Source: Lysobacter sp. K5869 (lineage in GTDB: Bacteria; Pseudomonadota; Gammaproteobacteria; Xanthomonadales; Xanthomonadaceae). From it: DNA of 64,000 nt. The translations under genes and the position numbers were made by a program. Below are positions 1 to 8,022 of the stretch, in pieces; position 1 is the first letter of the stretch, and each line of letters opens with the position of its first letter. The notes under the pieces are model-generated. The model made no database searches, had not been told where the DNA came from, and saw nothing but the letters and a program-made list of their open reading frames with translations. The stretch lies in NCBI RefSeq assembly GCF_018847975.1, contig NZ_CP072597.1, forward strand, positions 1 to 64,000, in the 5' to 3' direction.

Positions 1-567
1 AGCCGCTGCTGGGTTTCGGCCAGCGCGAACGAAGCGCGCCACACCTCGATCTCGCCGTGCCGCTGCGGCCTGTCGAGCTGATCCGCATCGAACCTCGCCA
101 CCCCAGGCACCAGCGCAGCCGCTGCGGCGCCTGTGCATCGGGCAGCGCGAACTCGAACGAGCCGGCGGCCCGCGCGCCCGGCGCGAGCTTGAGCGCGACC
201 GGACTCGGCGGCGATACCGGCGCAGGTCGCGGCAACGGTTGCGCGGTGTGGCTCAGTTCGAGCGCGCCCTCGCCCGCCGCCGTCCACAGCGGCGCGCCGA
301 CCGCACCCGCGCGTTGGCGCCCGCTGGCTACGGCGTGACGGTCGCCGCGGTCGAACACGGCGAGCGCTACGTCGCCGGTGTTGCGCACGCGGTAGTTCAC
401 TCGCAGCGTGCGCTGGGTCGCGTCGTAGGCGAATTCGGCCTGTAGGGCGGCGCCCTGGCCCTTGATTTCGGTGTCGGCGGCGGACATGGCCTGCAGCGGG
501 TTCGCGAGAAATAGGGCCAAGACGCAAACGGCAAGGACGCAGCGGCGGGAAGACGGGTTGGTTTCAT
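1..567 (-). pseudogene. Secreted protein of unknown family, 5' part only, with two apparent frameshifts
   Basis: The gene runs off the left edge. A start ATG (565-567) opens MKPTRLPAA; shifting by one base gives VLAVCVLALFLANPLQA, which together make a normal signal peptide (n-region, hydrophobic core, AxA-like end). The second frame then reads as ordinary protein (AADTEIKGQGAALQAEFAYD, then VNYRVRNTGDVALAVFD) down to about position 110, where it degrades. The third frame continues sensibly as VARFDADQLDRPQRHGEIEV to the edge. Each switch corresponds to one missing base; the second lies near a GGGG run. The gene is therefore either decaying or carries two sequencing errors. No family recognised; a beta-sandwich-like secreted domain is only an impression. 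Confidence 0.5.
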
Positions 568-644
568 CGGGACGCTCGTCTCGTCGGATGGCTTGCCGGC
601 ATCGCACAGGGCTCGAAGCGATTGGAGCGGAGAGCCTCGGGACT

Positions 645-664
645 GAAGTCCCTCCCACACGAGC
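645..664. repeat. Short palindromic extragenic element (GGGACTGAAGTCCC type)
   Basis: On the minus strand this reads GTGTGGGAGGGACTTCAGTCCC, a palindromic GGGACTTCAGTCCC core with a GTGGGAGG flank. Such elements are common between genes in Lysobacter and relatives. It lies just upstream of the broken gene at the left edge. Confidence 0.4.
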
Positions 665-731
665 GGTGGTCGCTGCCTTAGCTCGTGCCCGCGAGGCTTT
701 CGCCAACTCCGCCCCTTCACCCTAATCAATG

Positions 732-766
732 CGAAGGCAGCCCGCAGTGAACGCGGGCTGCCTTCG
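732..766 (-). terminator. Hairpin terminator of the RTX/metallopeptidase gene
   Basis: A perfect 14-bp stem (732-745 with 753-766) and a 7-nt loop lie 45 bases beyond the stop codon of the minus-strand gene at 811-2343. The U tract after it is weak (TTCGCATT), so termination strength is uncertain. Confidence 0.55.
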
Positions 767-810
767 ATCCCCAAGCCGGTTGCGCGCCATGCGGATCGCG
801 GGCGTCGCGT

Positions 811-2343
811 TTACAGGCTGTAGCTCGGCCGATCCGGCAAGCCGAGTTCGCCGCGCAGACCGTTTTCGGTCAGATGATCGGGATTGGCCGTGGTCTTGGG
901 CGTGCCCGGATCGCCGTCGAAATCGTAGGCCGGCGCGCTGGTCTCCAGCCCCACCGCCTGACGTTCGGCATTGGGCACCTGCCCGTTGTCCGGGCCGGTG
1001 CCGCGGTAGGTGCCCTGCTGGAAGGTGCCGTTGACGCCGTTATAGGCGTGCGACATCTCGTGGTACAGCACCACCGCCGGCGCCGGGAATTCGGCCATGT
1101 GGAACGACGGGTTGTAGCTGATCTGCACGTCGCCGCCCTGGCCCGGCTTGCCGTTGACGAGGTCGGCGTCGTTGCTGAAGGTTTGGGCGTAGCCGTTTTG
1201 CTCGTTGGCCAGTTCCTTGATCGTGACGGTGTTGCCGCGCGCGGCGGCCTTGTCGAATTCGGCGAGCATGCGCTGGCCGTTCGGCGAGCTGCGCAGGAAA
1301 TCGATCTCGGCGCCGACGCGCTGCTTGAACGCGTCGGAGCCTTCGATGGTCACGCCCTTGGCCACGCCGATCTCGACGTTGACCACGGTGTTGCGCGCGC
1401 CGCCGGCGGCGTTGATCAGATCGATCGCGCTTTGCGCGTACACGGTGTCGGCGCCGGACTGGTTGTCGACCGTGTCCTTGCCGGCGCCGGTGTAGACCGC
1501 GTCGTCGCCTTGGCCGCCGCGCAGGGTGTCGTCGTCGAGGCCGCCGGAGAGCATGTCGTGGCCGGCGCCGCCGTCGAGTTCGTCGTTGCCGCGGCCGCCT
1601 TCGAGGAAATCGACGCCGTCGCCGCCGAGCAGACGGTCGGCGCCGTCGCCGCCGTAGACGACATCGTCGCCGCCGCCGGCATCGAGCGCGTCGTCGCCGC
1701 TGTTGCCGAACACATCGTCGCGGCCTTCGCCGGTGGCGATGCGATCGTTGCCGAGGCCGCCGTCGACGCGGTCGTTGCCGGCGCCGGTCGTCACCGTATC
1801 GTCTCCGGCGCCGGCATCGACCACGATATTGACCTTGACGTTGGGCGCGACGGTGACGACGTCGTTGCCGTCGCCGCTGCGCAGGGTCAGTTCCTGATTC
1901 TCGGTCAGGCGCAGCGCGTACTGCTCGCCGTTGACGCCGATGTCGAGGGTGCCGTCGTCGCGCTGGGTCACGCGCACGTCGTCGTTCTTGCCGCCGGTGG
2001 TCAGCACCACTTGATCGGCGCTGACGTACTGGCGGCCGCCGCCGGCGTCGGCAAGCGTGCGTTCGCGCGCGATCGACACTTCGCCGCCCTGATGCAGCGG
2101 ATCGATCTGCACCGGCTTGCCGTCGGGCGTGCTGCCCTGGGTGCGCTGCTGCGGGTTGGTCGCGCCGCCGTCGATCTCGACGGTGCCGTCTGCGGCGACC
2201 TGCGCGGCCGGCGCGGGCGCGGCCAGCAGCGACATCGGCTCGGGCGTCACCTGCCGGCTCGGGTCGGAGGCGGCCGGGTCGTTCCAATAAGCATCGGCCT
2301 GCGGCGGCGGCGCGGAGCGGGTGGCGTCGAGCGATACGGACAT
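811..2343 (-). CDS. RTX-repeat protein with C-terminal M91-like (NleD-type) zinc metallopeptidase domain
   Basis: 510 aa. Residues about 177-300 are glycine/aspartate-rich RTX nonapeptides (GAGDDTVTT, GGDGADRLL, GGRGNDELD), the calcium-binding beta-roll of type I-secreted proteins. Residues 340-510 hold a metallopeptidase-like domain: HEMSH at 428-432 supplies the two zinc histidines and catalytic Glu, and E460 in NAERQAVG is a candidate third ligand. The arrangement and the conserved C-terminal tail resemble the M91 family (enteric effector NleD). There is no N-terminal signal peptide, consistent with secretion through a C-terminal or internal signal. No type I secretion genes are adjacent. 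Inference: a secreted or delivered protease; substrate unknown. Confidence 0.75.
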   Translation of the reverse strand: MSVSLDATRSAPPPQADAYWNDPAASDPSRQVTPEPMSLLAAPAPAAQVAADGTVEIDGGATNPQQRTQGSTPDGKPVQIDPLHQGGEVSIARERTLADAGGGRQYVSADQVVLTTGGKNDDVRVTQRDDGTLDIGVNGEQYALRLTENQELTLRSGDGNDVVTVAPNVKVNIVVDAGAGDDTVTTGAGNDRVDGGLGNDRIATGEGRDDVFGNSGDDALDAGGGDDVVYGGDGADRLLGGDGVDFLEGGRGNDELDGGAGHDMLSGGLDDDTLRGGQGDDAVYTGAGKDTVDNQSGADTVYAQSAIDLINAAGGARNTVVNVEIGVAKGVTIEGSDAFKQRVGAEIDFLRSSPNGQRMLAEFDKAAARGNTVTIKELANEQNGYAQTFSNDADLVNGKPGQGGDVQISYNPSFHMAEFPAPAVVLYHEMSHAYNGVNGTFQQGTYRGTGPDNGQVPNAERQAVGLETSAPAYDFDGDPGTPKTTANPDHLTENGLRGELGLPDRPSYSL

Positions 2344-2454
2344 GAGCGGACCTGCGCGTCTGGGAAACGAAGGTCCTAGATACGCACAGGTATGGCCGGG
2401 TCCAAGCTAGCGCGGACCCCAGCTAGGGTCGGCCCCAGGCCGCGGCGGCGCCGT

Positions 2455-2931
2455 TCAGCGCACTTCCAATTCGTAGATGCGCGTGGCGGGATCGGCCGGA
2501 TCCTGCGCGGGCTCGCTCACGTCCAGCCGCACGTAACGCGCCCAGGTCGGCGCGATGGCGTGGGTGCGCACGCTGTCGCGGTTGTCGCGCACGGACACGA
2601 CCCGCCGCCAGCGCTTGCCGTCCTCGGACAACGACAAAGCGTAAGCGCGGGTGTTCATCGCCGCCGCTTCGCCGCCCGCGCCGGCGTGCTTGACCACGAA
2701 CTCGCGCACCTGCCGGCGCGCTTGCAGATCGACCTGCAGCCACGCGGGTTTTTCCAGCGTGCAGAACTTGTGTTCGGTCTTGCTGCTCAAGCGTCCGTCC
2801 ACCGCCTTGATCGCTTCTTCGCCCGGCTTGCAGATCGGCGAACCGGTGACCGGCCGATGCAAGGAGAAGTTTTCCGAGGCCGATGCGCTCAACGCGAACA
2901 TCATCAATGCCGCCGCTGCCACACGCTTCAT
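2455..2931 (-). CDS. Secreted discoidin (F5/8 type C)-like domain protein
   Basis: 158 aa. MKRVAAAALMMFALSASA is a signal peptide. The rest is one domain with the features of the galactose-binding/F5/8 type C fold: SSKTEHKFCTLEKPAWLQVD, VREFVVKHAGAGGE, YALSLSEDGKRW, APTWARYVRLDVSE and a final beta strand, IYELEVR. Such domains bind carbohydrate or lipid head groups. The start ATG overlaps the stop of the upstream desaturase gene (ATGA at 2928-2931), implying translational coupling. Ligand unknown. Confidence 0.7.
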   Translation of the reverse strand: MKRVAAAALMMFALSASASENFSLHRPVTGSPICKPGEEAIKAVDGRLSSKTEHKFCTLEKPAWLQVDLQARRQVREFVVKHAGAGGEAAAMNTRAYALSLSEDGKRWRRVVSVRDNRDSVRTHAIAPTWARYVRLDVSEPAQDPADPATRIYELEVR

Positions 2932-3923
2932 ACCGCCTCCTGCCGTTGCGCCAACCATTCGCGTTTGCTTTCCACCGCGGTTTTGTAGCGGCCGTCGTGG
3001 CTCCAACCCGGCGGCATCAGCAGGTACAGCAGCTTGTTGCGCAGGCCCGGCGCGGCGATCACGTCGCGCAGCAGCGCGCTGAACTCGCCGAGATAGGCAT
3101 CGAGAAAACTGCCGGGTTTCATCGGCCGGGTGATGCCGTATTCGATGCGGATGTCCTCGCGCTGCGGCTGGTAGGTGCCGAACGCGCGGTCCCAGATGTT
3201 GAGCAGATTGCAGAAGTTGGTGTCCATATACAGTGGGTTGCGCGCGTGGTGCACGCGATGGTGCGCGGGCGTAAGGATCCAGCGATGCAGCCGCCCCAAG
3301 CGTCCGTCCTTGAGCGCGTGTTCGCCCAGATGGATGAACTGCCCCCAGAACCCGTCGATCAGCATGATCAGCAGCAACAGCGGCGGGCTGACGCCGGCGA
3401 GGATGCAAATGCTGGTGCGCACGATGTCGGCGTACGGCGCTTCCAGGAACAGGTGCGCGTAGTTCACCGACAGGTTCATCGCGGTCGGGGCGTGGTGGGT
3501 CGAATGCAGGCACCACAGCAGCCGCACCTTGTGGGCGAGGTAGTGGTAGACGAAGTGGGCGAACTCCCAGACTACGTAACCGTAGATCAGCCCCCACCCG
3601 CTCACTTCGACCTGGAATAGCGCCAGCGGCTGCAACAGCGCGATGCACAGCGCCACCATGCCGAAGCTCAGCACCGCGCCGATCAGGCGGTTGGCGAGCA
3701 TGGTCAGGAACGGAACCTTGTAGTCCTCGAGCTTGAACCGGCGCCGGGCCACCGTGCGCAGCAGCTCGTAGACCAGCAACGCCGGGATCACCGGGAACAG
3801 CAGCGCCTTGGCGCCCTCGCCGCTGAGCAGGCCGCGGTAGCCGTCGCGAGCCAGCAGCTCCAGCAAGGCGCCCAGGCCGAAGAAACCCACCAGCTCGTGC
3901 AAGGCCTGCGACCCTAGGTCCAT
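2928..3923 (-). CDS. Sterol desaturase / fatty acid hydroxylase superfamily membrane protein
   Basis: 331 aa, several membrane segments (about 40-57, 76-103, 110-130, 168-192). The di-iron histidine boxes of the superfamily are all present: HFVYHYLAH at 123-131, HSTHH at 140-144 and HHRVHH at 221-226, with FIHLGEH near 197. Members hydroxylate or desaturate lipids (sterols, hopanoids, carotenoids, ornithine lipids, alkylglycerols) using O2. The C-terminal region after the third box is longer than in minimal members. First gene of a two-gene unit with the coupled discoidin-like protein. Substrate cannot be assigned from sequence. Confidence 0.85.
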   Translation of the reverse strand: MDLGSQALHELVGFFGLGALLELLARDGYRGLLSGEGAKALLFPVIPALLVYELLRTVARRRFKLEDYKVPFLTMLANRLIGAVLSFGMVALCIALLQPLALFQVEVSGWGLIYGYVVWEFAHFVYHYLAHKVRLLWCLHSTHHAPTAMNLSVNYAHLFLEAPYADIVRTSICILAGVSPPLLLLIMLIDGFWGQFIHLGEHALKDGRLGRLHRWILTPAHHRVHHARNPLYMDTNFCNLLNIWDRAFGTYQPQREDIRIEYGITRPMKPGSFLDAYLGEFSALLRDVIAAPGLRNKLLYLLMPPGWSHDGRYKTAVESKREWLAQRQEAV

Positions 3924-4275
3924 CGGTTTTCCCGGTTTTAGATCGATCCAGGTCGAGTTAGCCAGGGCGCCGCGCGACGCTCAAGTGCTGCATGAAAAAT
4001 GCGGACGAAGTTCATTAGACGCGGGGTTCGACGCATTTACGCCGCTACCCGGTCAGCGCCCCGCCGGCGGCCGCCGGCCGGCCCGCTGAGACCCAGATCG
4101 GCGCCGAAGCCGGCCGCTTCGCGCCCGTTCGACATTTGCGCTCCCGGGCCGGGCCGCTCGGGCCGGCCCCAGGGGCTGGGCGCCGACGTGCTGCATCGCA
4201 GCAGCCAGACGCGTAAAATGAGGCCCCTTTCATCCACCCGGCCCGCCCCCGCGGGCCTCAGCAGTCGGAGCACAC
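3924..4275. other. Divergent intergenic region between desaturase gene and ppa
   Basis: 352 bases without a convincing ORF. It must contain the promoters of both flanking genes. A TAAAAT hexamer at 4214-4219 is a possible -10 for ppa; no good -35 was seen. Confidence 0.4.
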
Positions 4276-4824
4276 ATGGGTCTGGACCTCGTTCCCACCG
4301 GCAAGAACCCGCCGCACGAGATCAACGTCATCATCGAAATCCCGAAGGATGCCGAGCCGGTCAAGTACGAGGTCGACAAGGCCTCCGGCGCGATCTTCGT
4401 CGACCGCATCCTCTCGACCCCGATGCGTTATCCGTGCAACTACGGTTACGTCCCGCACACCGTCTGCGGCGACGGCGACCCGGCCGACGTGCTGGTCGTG
4501 CTGCCGCTGCCGCTGATCCCGGGCTCGGTGATCCGCTGCCGTCCGGTCGGCGTGCTGCGCATGAGCGACGAAGCCGGCAGCGACGAGAAGCTGCTGGCGG
4601 TGCCGGTCGACAAAGTGTTCGCCGGCTACTCGCACATCAACGACATCGCCCAGGTCAGCCCGCATTGGCTGGAGCGCATCGGCCACTTCTTCGAGCACTA
4701 CAAGGACTTGGAGAAGGGCAAGTGGGTCAAGCTCGACGGTTGGGGCGGAGCCGACGAGGCCAAGCAGATCCTGGTCGAGGCGATCGAGCGTTACGCGGCC
4801 GAGGAAGACAAGCCGAAGTTCTGA
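4276..4824 (+). CDS. ppa: Inorganic pyrophosphatase (family I)
   Basis: 182 aa, the usual length of the hexameric bacterial enzyme (about 175). Hydrolyses cytosolic pyrophosphate to two phosphates, pulling biosynthetic reactions forward. Family signatures seen: E21 and K30 in the N-terminal strand, RYPCNYGYVP at 51-60, and the metal-binding GDGDPADVLV with D66, D68 and D71; a second acidic cluster is KWVKLDGWGG near 155. Monocistronic: a terminator follows the stop by 30 bases. Confidence 0.97.
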   Translation: MGLDLVPTGKNPPHEINVIIEIPKDAEPVKYEVDKASGAIFVDRILSTPMRYPCNYGYVPHTVCGDGDPADVLVVLPLPLIPGSVIRCRPVGVLRMSDEAGSDEKLLAVPVDKVFAGYSHINDIAQVSPHWLERIGHFFEHYKDLEKGKWVKLDGWGGADEAKQILVEAIERYAAEEDKPKF

Positions 4825-4854
4825 GTTCGGTTTGCGCCTTCGCGACAAGAAAAA

Positions 4855-4878
4855 GGCCGCCCTCGGGGCGGCCTTTTT
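4855..4878 (+). terminator. Rho-independent terminator after ppa
   Basis: Eight-bp GC stem GGCCGCCC / GGGCGGCC with a TCG loop (4855-4873), preceded by an A run and followed by TTTTT. Confidence 0.9.
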
Positions 4879-4910
4879 CGTTGCGCGATCGGCGTGCGGC
4901 TTCGATTGCT

Positions 4911-5013
4911 CCCTGTAGGAGCGGCGCGAGCCGCGACCGCGACAACTCAACTGCGATGAACGTGACGACATAGTTGCGTTGTCGCGGTCGCGGCTCGCGC
5001 CGCTCCTACAGGG
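4911..5013. repeat. Inverted pair of REP-like elements (family A, copy 1)
   Basis: Arms at 4911-4946 and 4978-5013 are reverse complements over 36 bp (core GTAGGAGCGGCGCGAGCCGC), separated by 31 bp. The same core occurs as inverted pairs near 14.0, 39.5 and 53.5 kb. Lies between the convergent 3' ends of ppa and the TonB-receptor gene. Confidence 0.85.
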
Positions 5014-5043
5014 GGATCGCCCGCTCTTTCGCGAACGCAAAAA

Positions 5044-5070
5044 ACTACGGCCCCTTTTCGGGGCCGTAGT
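5044..5070 (-). terminator. Terminator of the TonB-dependent receptor gene
   Basis: Eleven-bp stem (5044-5054 with 5060-5070) and TTTTC loop; on the minus strand it is followed by a run of T. Confidence 0.9.
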
Positions 5071-5097
5071 CGTCTTGCGATACCGCTAACGCTTCGA

Positions 5098-8022
5098 TCA
5101 GAAGCGCTGGGTGTACTTCATGTACACGAAGCGACCGATGTCGAAGCTGCCGTTGTAGCTGAAGCTGCCGTTCGGCTGGCTGAACATGGTCTGGCCGGTG
5201 TGGTCGAACACGTTGTTCGCGCCGAGCGCCACGGTGGCGTTCCACGGAGTGTTGTAACGGACCTGCACGTCGTGGAAGGTGTTGCTGCCCACTTCGCGCA
5301 CCGGCACCGCGCCCTTGTACGAGGAACGGTAGTTCGGGTTGTTGCATTCCGCGCCGCCGTTCAGATCGTACGCGCACTCTTCCTTCAGGCCGCCGTAGTA
5401 ACGGATGCCCCAGCTCGCGCCGAAGTCGCCCCAGCTCCAGTCGGCGTTGAAGTTCGAACGCACGCGGAAGTTGCTCAGGCCGTCGGCGACCCAACCGGTG
5501 CGCTGTTCGACCGGCGTGGTGCTCTCGTTGTCGCGCTTGTATTCCAGGTAGTCGACGTAGGTCGTCTTCCAGTTGAACGAGAAGTTGCCGAAGCGGGTGT
5601 CGGCCAGGCGGTAGGAGAGGTTCAGGTCGTAACCCGCGGTCTCCTGGTAGCCGGCGTTGATCAGGTTGCGGGTCACGCCCACGACCTGGCCGTCGGTGTC
5701 GCGCACGAAGCGGTTGCACGCCGAGTTGATGCCGAGCACGTAGCAGTTGTTCAGGATCGAGGTGACGGTCTCAGCCGCGATCACGTCTTCGATCTTGATC
5801 TTCCACCAGTCCAGACCGATGTCGAAACCGCCGAACCAGCTCGGGCTGTACACGAAACCGATCGAGGTCGACTTCGAGGTTTCCGGGGTCAGCAGCGGGT
5901 TGGAACCCGACAGGAACGCGCTATCGGACTGAGCGTTCGGGCCGGTGGCCGGCTTGCCGCCCGAGGCGACCTGGCGGAAGTTCGCCGGGACGTTCGCGGC
6001 GCAGCGCGTGGCGACCTGCGGGTTGCGCACGGCCGAACCGAACAGGGTGTCGCACGGGTCGGTGTAGTTGTCGAAGCTCTCGCCGACGCCGCCGTACAGG
6101 TCGGCCACGGTCGGGGCGCGGAAGCCCGTCGCGTAGGTGCCGCGGATCAGCAGGTCGTCGAACGGCTTCCACTTCAGGCTGAACTTGCCGTTGGTGGTGT
6201 CGCCGAAGGTGTTGTAGTCGGAGTAACGGCCCGCGATGTTGAACGACAGTTCCTTCGCGAAGGTCACATCCGACAGCACCGGCACGGCCAGTTCGACGTA
6301 GAACTCGTCGAGCGAGTAGCCGCCCTGGGTTTCGCTACCGGCCAGATCGGTGCTCAGGCCCGACTGCAGCAGGGCGTCGGGCGAGTAGTGCGCCGATTCC
6401 TTGCGGTGCTCGTAACCCATCGCCAGGCCGAGGTCGCCGGCCGGCAGGGTCGCCAGCGAGCCGCTGACGTTCAAGCTGTAGACCTGGGTCTTGGTGACCG
6501 AGGTGTCGTGGGTCGGCAGGTACAGGAACTTCTGCAGATCCTTGTTGTTCAGCGAACCCGGGCCGGTCACGTCCGGACCCAGCAGCGGGTTCCACGCCAG
6601 GCAGCCGTCGATCGGGTTGGCGGCGGTGCCGCAACGCGCCACGCCGTTGGCGTCGATGAACGACGGGCCCAGGGCCTTCTCGGCGTTCGGCAGGAACAGA
6701 TTGCCGGTGCCGGTCTTGGTGCCCTTGTTCTGGTTGTACAGGTAGCCCGCGTCCCAATCCCAGGTCTTACCGGCGAACTCGAACGAACCTTCCAGGCCGC
6801 CGCTGAAGCGGTAGGTGGTCAGCTCGGACTTGGTCTGACGCGGCACTTCCCAGCCACGGCGGTAGAAGTCGGCGTCGATGCCGAGCGGATTGAACGCGCT
6901 GCCGGCCTTCAGGGTCAGATCGCCGGGGTAGCGATCGCTGAAGCCGGTCGAACGGAACGGGTAGCCGGCGATCTGCTGGGTGGCTTCGCGATCCGTGTAC
7001 AGGATGTCGGCCTTGGCGCGCAGATTGTCGGTGATGTCGAACTCGGCGTTGGCGAACACCGAACGACGCTCCAGACCGGTCGAGAGATACATCTGCTCGT
7101 TGGCGTTGGCCTGATCGGCCAGACCGTCGGTCGGGTGGAAGTTCGACAGCTTGGAGGTGTCGGTGGTGCCGCGGTTGGCGGTCCACGCGTTGCCGTCGGC
7201 GTCGAACAGCGTGCCCCACTGGTTGATCGCGCTCCAGCCGTTGCTGCGCACGCCGCCGTTGGCGCCGCCCAGATCCGGGTACGGATGGGCGCGGCCGTTC
7301 GGGTAGCGGGTGAAGTCGCGGTCGCGAGCGAAGACCGGATCTTCCTTGCTGTACTCGGCGCCCAAGGTGATCGAACCGCGCTCACCGGTCTGGCCGATGA
7401 CGAAGTTGTAGACCTCCTTGTTGCCGTCGCCCTGGCCGTACTGGCCGAGGTAGGCGCTGCCTTCCAGACCGTCGAAACGCTTGCGGGTGATGATGTTCAC
7501 CACGCCGGCGATGGCGTCGGAGCCGTACAGCGCGGAGGCGCCGTCGGTCAGCACTTCGATGCGCTCGACGATCGAGCTCGGGATCGAAGCCAAGTCGGAA
7601 TAGCCGCTGGAGCTGATGCCCATGCGCTTGCCGTCGATCAGCACCAGGGTGCGCTGCGGACCGAGGTTGCGCAGGTCGACGTACTGGCCGCCCACGTCTT
7701 CGCCCGAAGCGAGCGCGTCGGCGCGCGAGATCGCCGGCGAACCGGTGGCGGTGATGTTCTGGACGATGTCGGCGACGGAGGTGAAACCCTGCTTCTGGAT
7801 TTCGGCGCGCGACATGGTGACGACGGGCTGCGACGTCTCCAGGTTGGCCTGGCGGATGCGCGAGCCCGTCACCTCGATGCGATCGAGAGTGGTCGGGTTC
7901 TTGGAGGCATCGGCTTCCTGGGCGCCGGCGATCGCCGGGACCAGAGCGGACACTAACGCTGCAGCGATGGCGGACGGCAGAACGCCGTACCGCGCCGCGG
8001 GGCGCAGACTACGATGGTTCAT
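5098..8022 (-). CDS. TonB-dependent outer-membrane receptor
   Basis: 974 aa. Signal peptide about 1-35 (core AIAAALVSALVPAIAGA, ending AGAQ). Residues about 50-170 form the plug: TLDRIEVTGSRI at the start, then ADIVQNITATGSPAIS, RNLGPQRTLVLIDGKR, and SSIVERIEVLTDGASALYGS followed by AIAGVVNIITRK. The remainder is a long 22-strand barrel ending in the aromatic terminus YTQRF. The type belongs to the large Xanthomonadaceae set of receptors for oligosaccharides, peptides or siderophores; substrate not assignable. Upstream lies a 1.4-kb gene-free region with a tandem palindrome array, and beyond it an AraC-type regulator. Confidence 0.93.
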   Translation of the reverse strand: MNHRSLRPAARYGVLPSAIAAALVSALVPAIAGAQEADASKNPTTLDRIEVTGSRIRQANLETSQPVVTMSRAEIQKQGFTSVADIVQNITATGSPAISRADALASGEDVGGQYVDLRNLGPQRTLVLIDGKRMGISSSGYSDLASIPSSIVERIEVLTDGASALYGSDAIAGVVNIITRKRFDGLEGSAYLGQYGQGDGNKEVYNFVIGQTGERGSITLGAEYSKEDPVFARDRDFTRYPNGRAHPYPDLGGANGGVRSNGWSAINQWGTLFDADGNAWTANRGTTDTSKLSNFHPTDGLADQANANEQMYLSTGLERRSVFANAEFDITDNLRAKADILYTDREATQQIAGYPFRSTGFSDRYPGDLTLKAGSAFNPLGIDADFYRRGWEVPRQTKSELTTYRFSGGLEGSFEFAGKTWDWDAGYLYNQNKGTKTGTGNLFLPNAEKALGPSFIDANGVARCGTAANPIDGCLAWNPLLGPDVTGPGSLNNKDLQKFLYLPTHDTSVTKTQVYSLNVSGSLATLPAGDLGLAMGYEHRKESAHYSPDALLQSGLSTDLAGSETQGGYSLDEFYVELAVPVLSDVTFAKELSFNIAGRYSDYNTFGDTTNGKFSLKWKPFDDLLIRGTYATGFRAPTVADLYGGVGESFDNYTDPCDTLFGSAVRNPQVATRCAANVPANFRQVASGGKPATGPNAQSDSAFLSGSNPLLTPETSKSTSIGFVYSPSWFGGFDIGLDWWKIKIEDVIAAETVTSILNNCYVLGINSACNRFVRDTDGQVVGVTRNLINAGYQETAGYDLNLSYRLADTRFGNFSFNWKTTYVDYLEYKRDNESTTPVEQRTGWVADGLSNFRVRSNFNADWSWGDFGASWGIRYYGGLKEECAYDLNGGAECNNPNYRSSYKGAVPVREVGSNTFHDVQVRYNTPWNATVALGANNVFDHTGQTMFSQPNGSFSYNGSFDIGRFVYMKYTQRF

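Noticed and set aside
874..2379. Long plus-strand open frame opposite the RTX/metallopeptidase gene
   Set aside because: It mirrors the Gly/Asp repeats on the other strand (Val/Ala/Asp-rich with no domain character); an artefact of high GC and repeat structure.
5200..7956. 918-codon plus-strand frame opposite the TonB receptor gene
   Set aside because: Low-complexity Val/Ala/Arg sequence; the minus strand encodes a clear receptor with signal peptide, plug and aromatic C-terminus.
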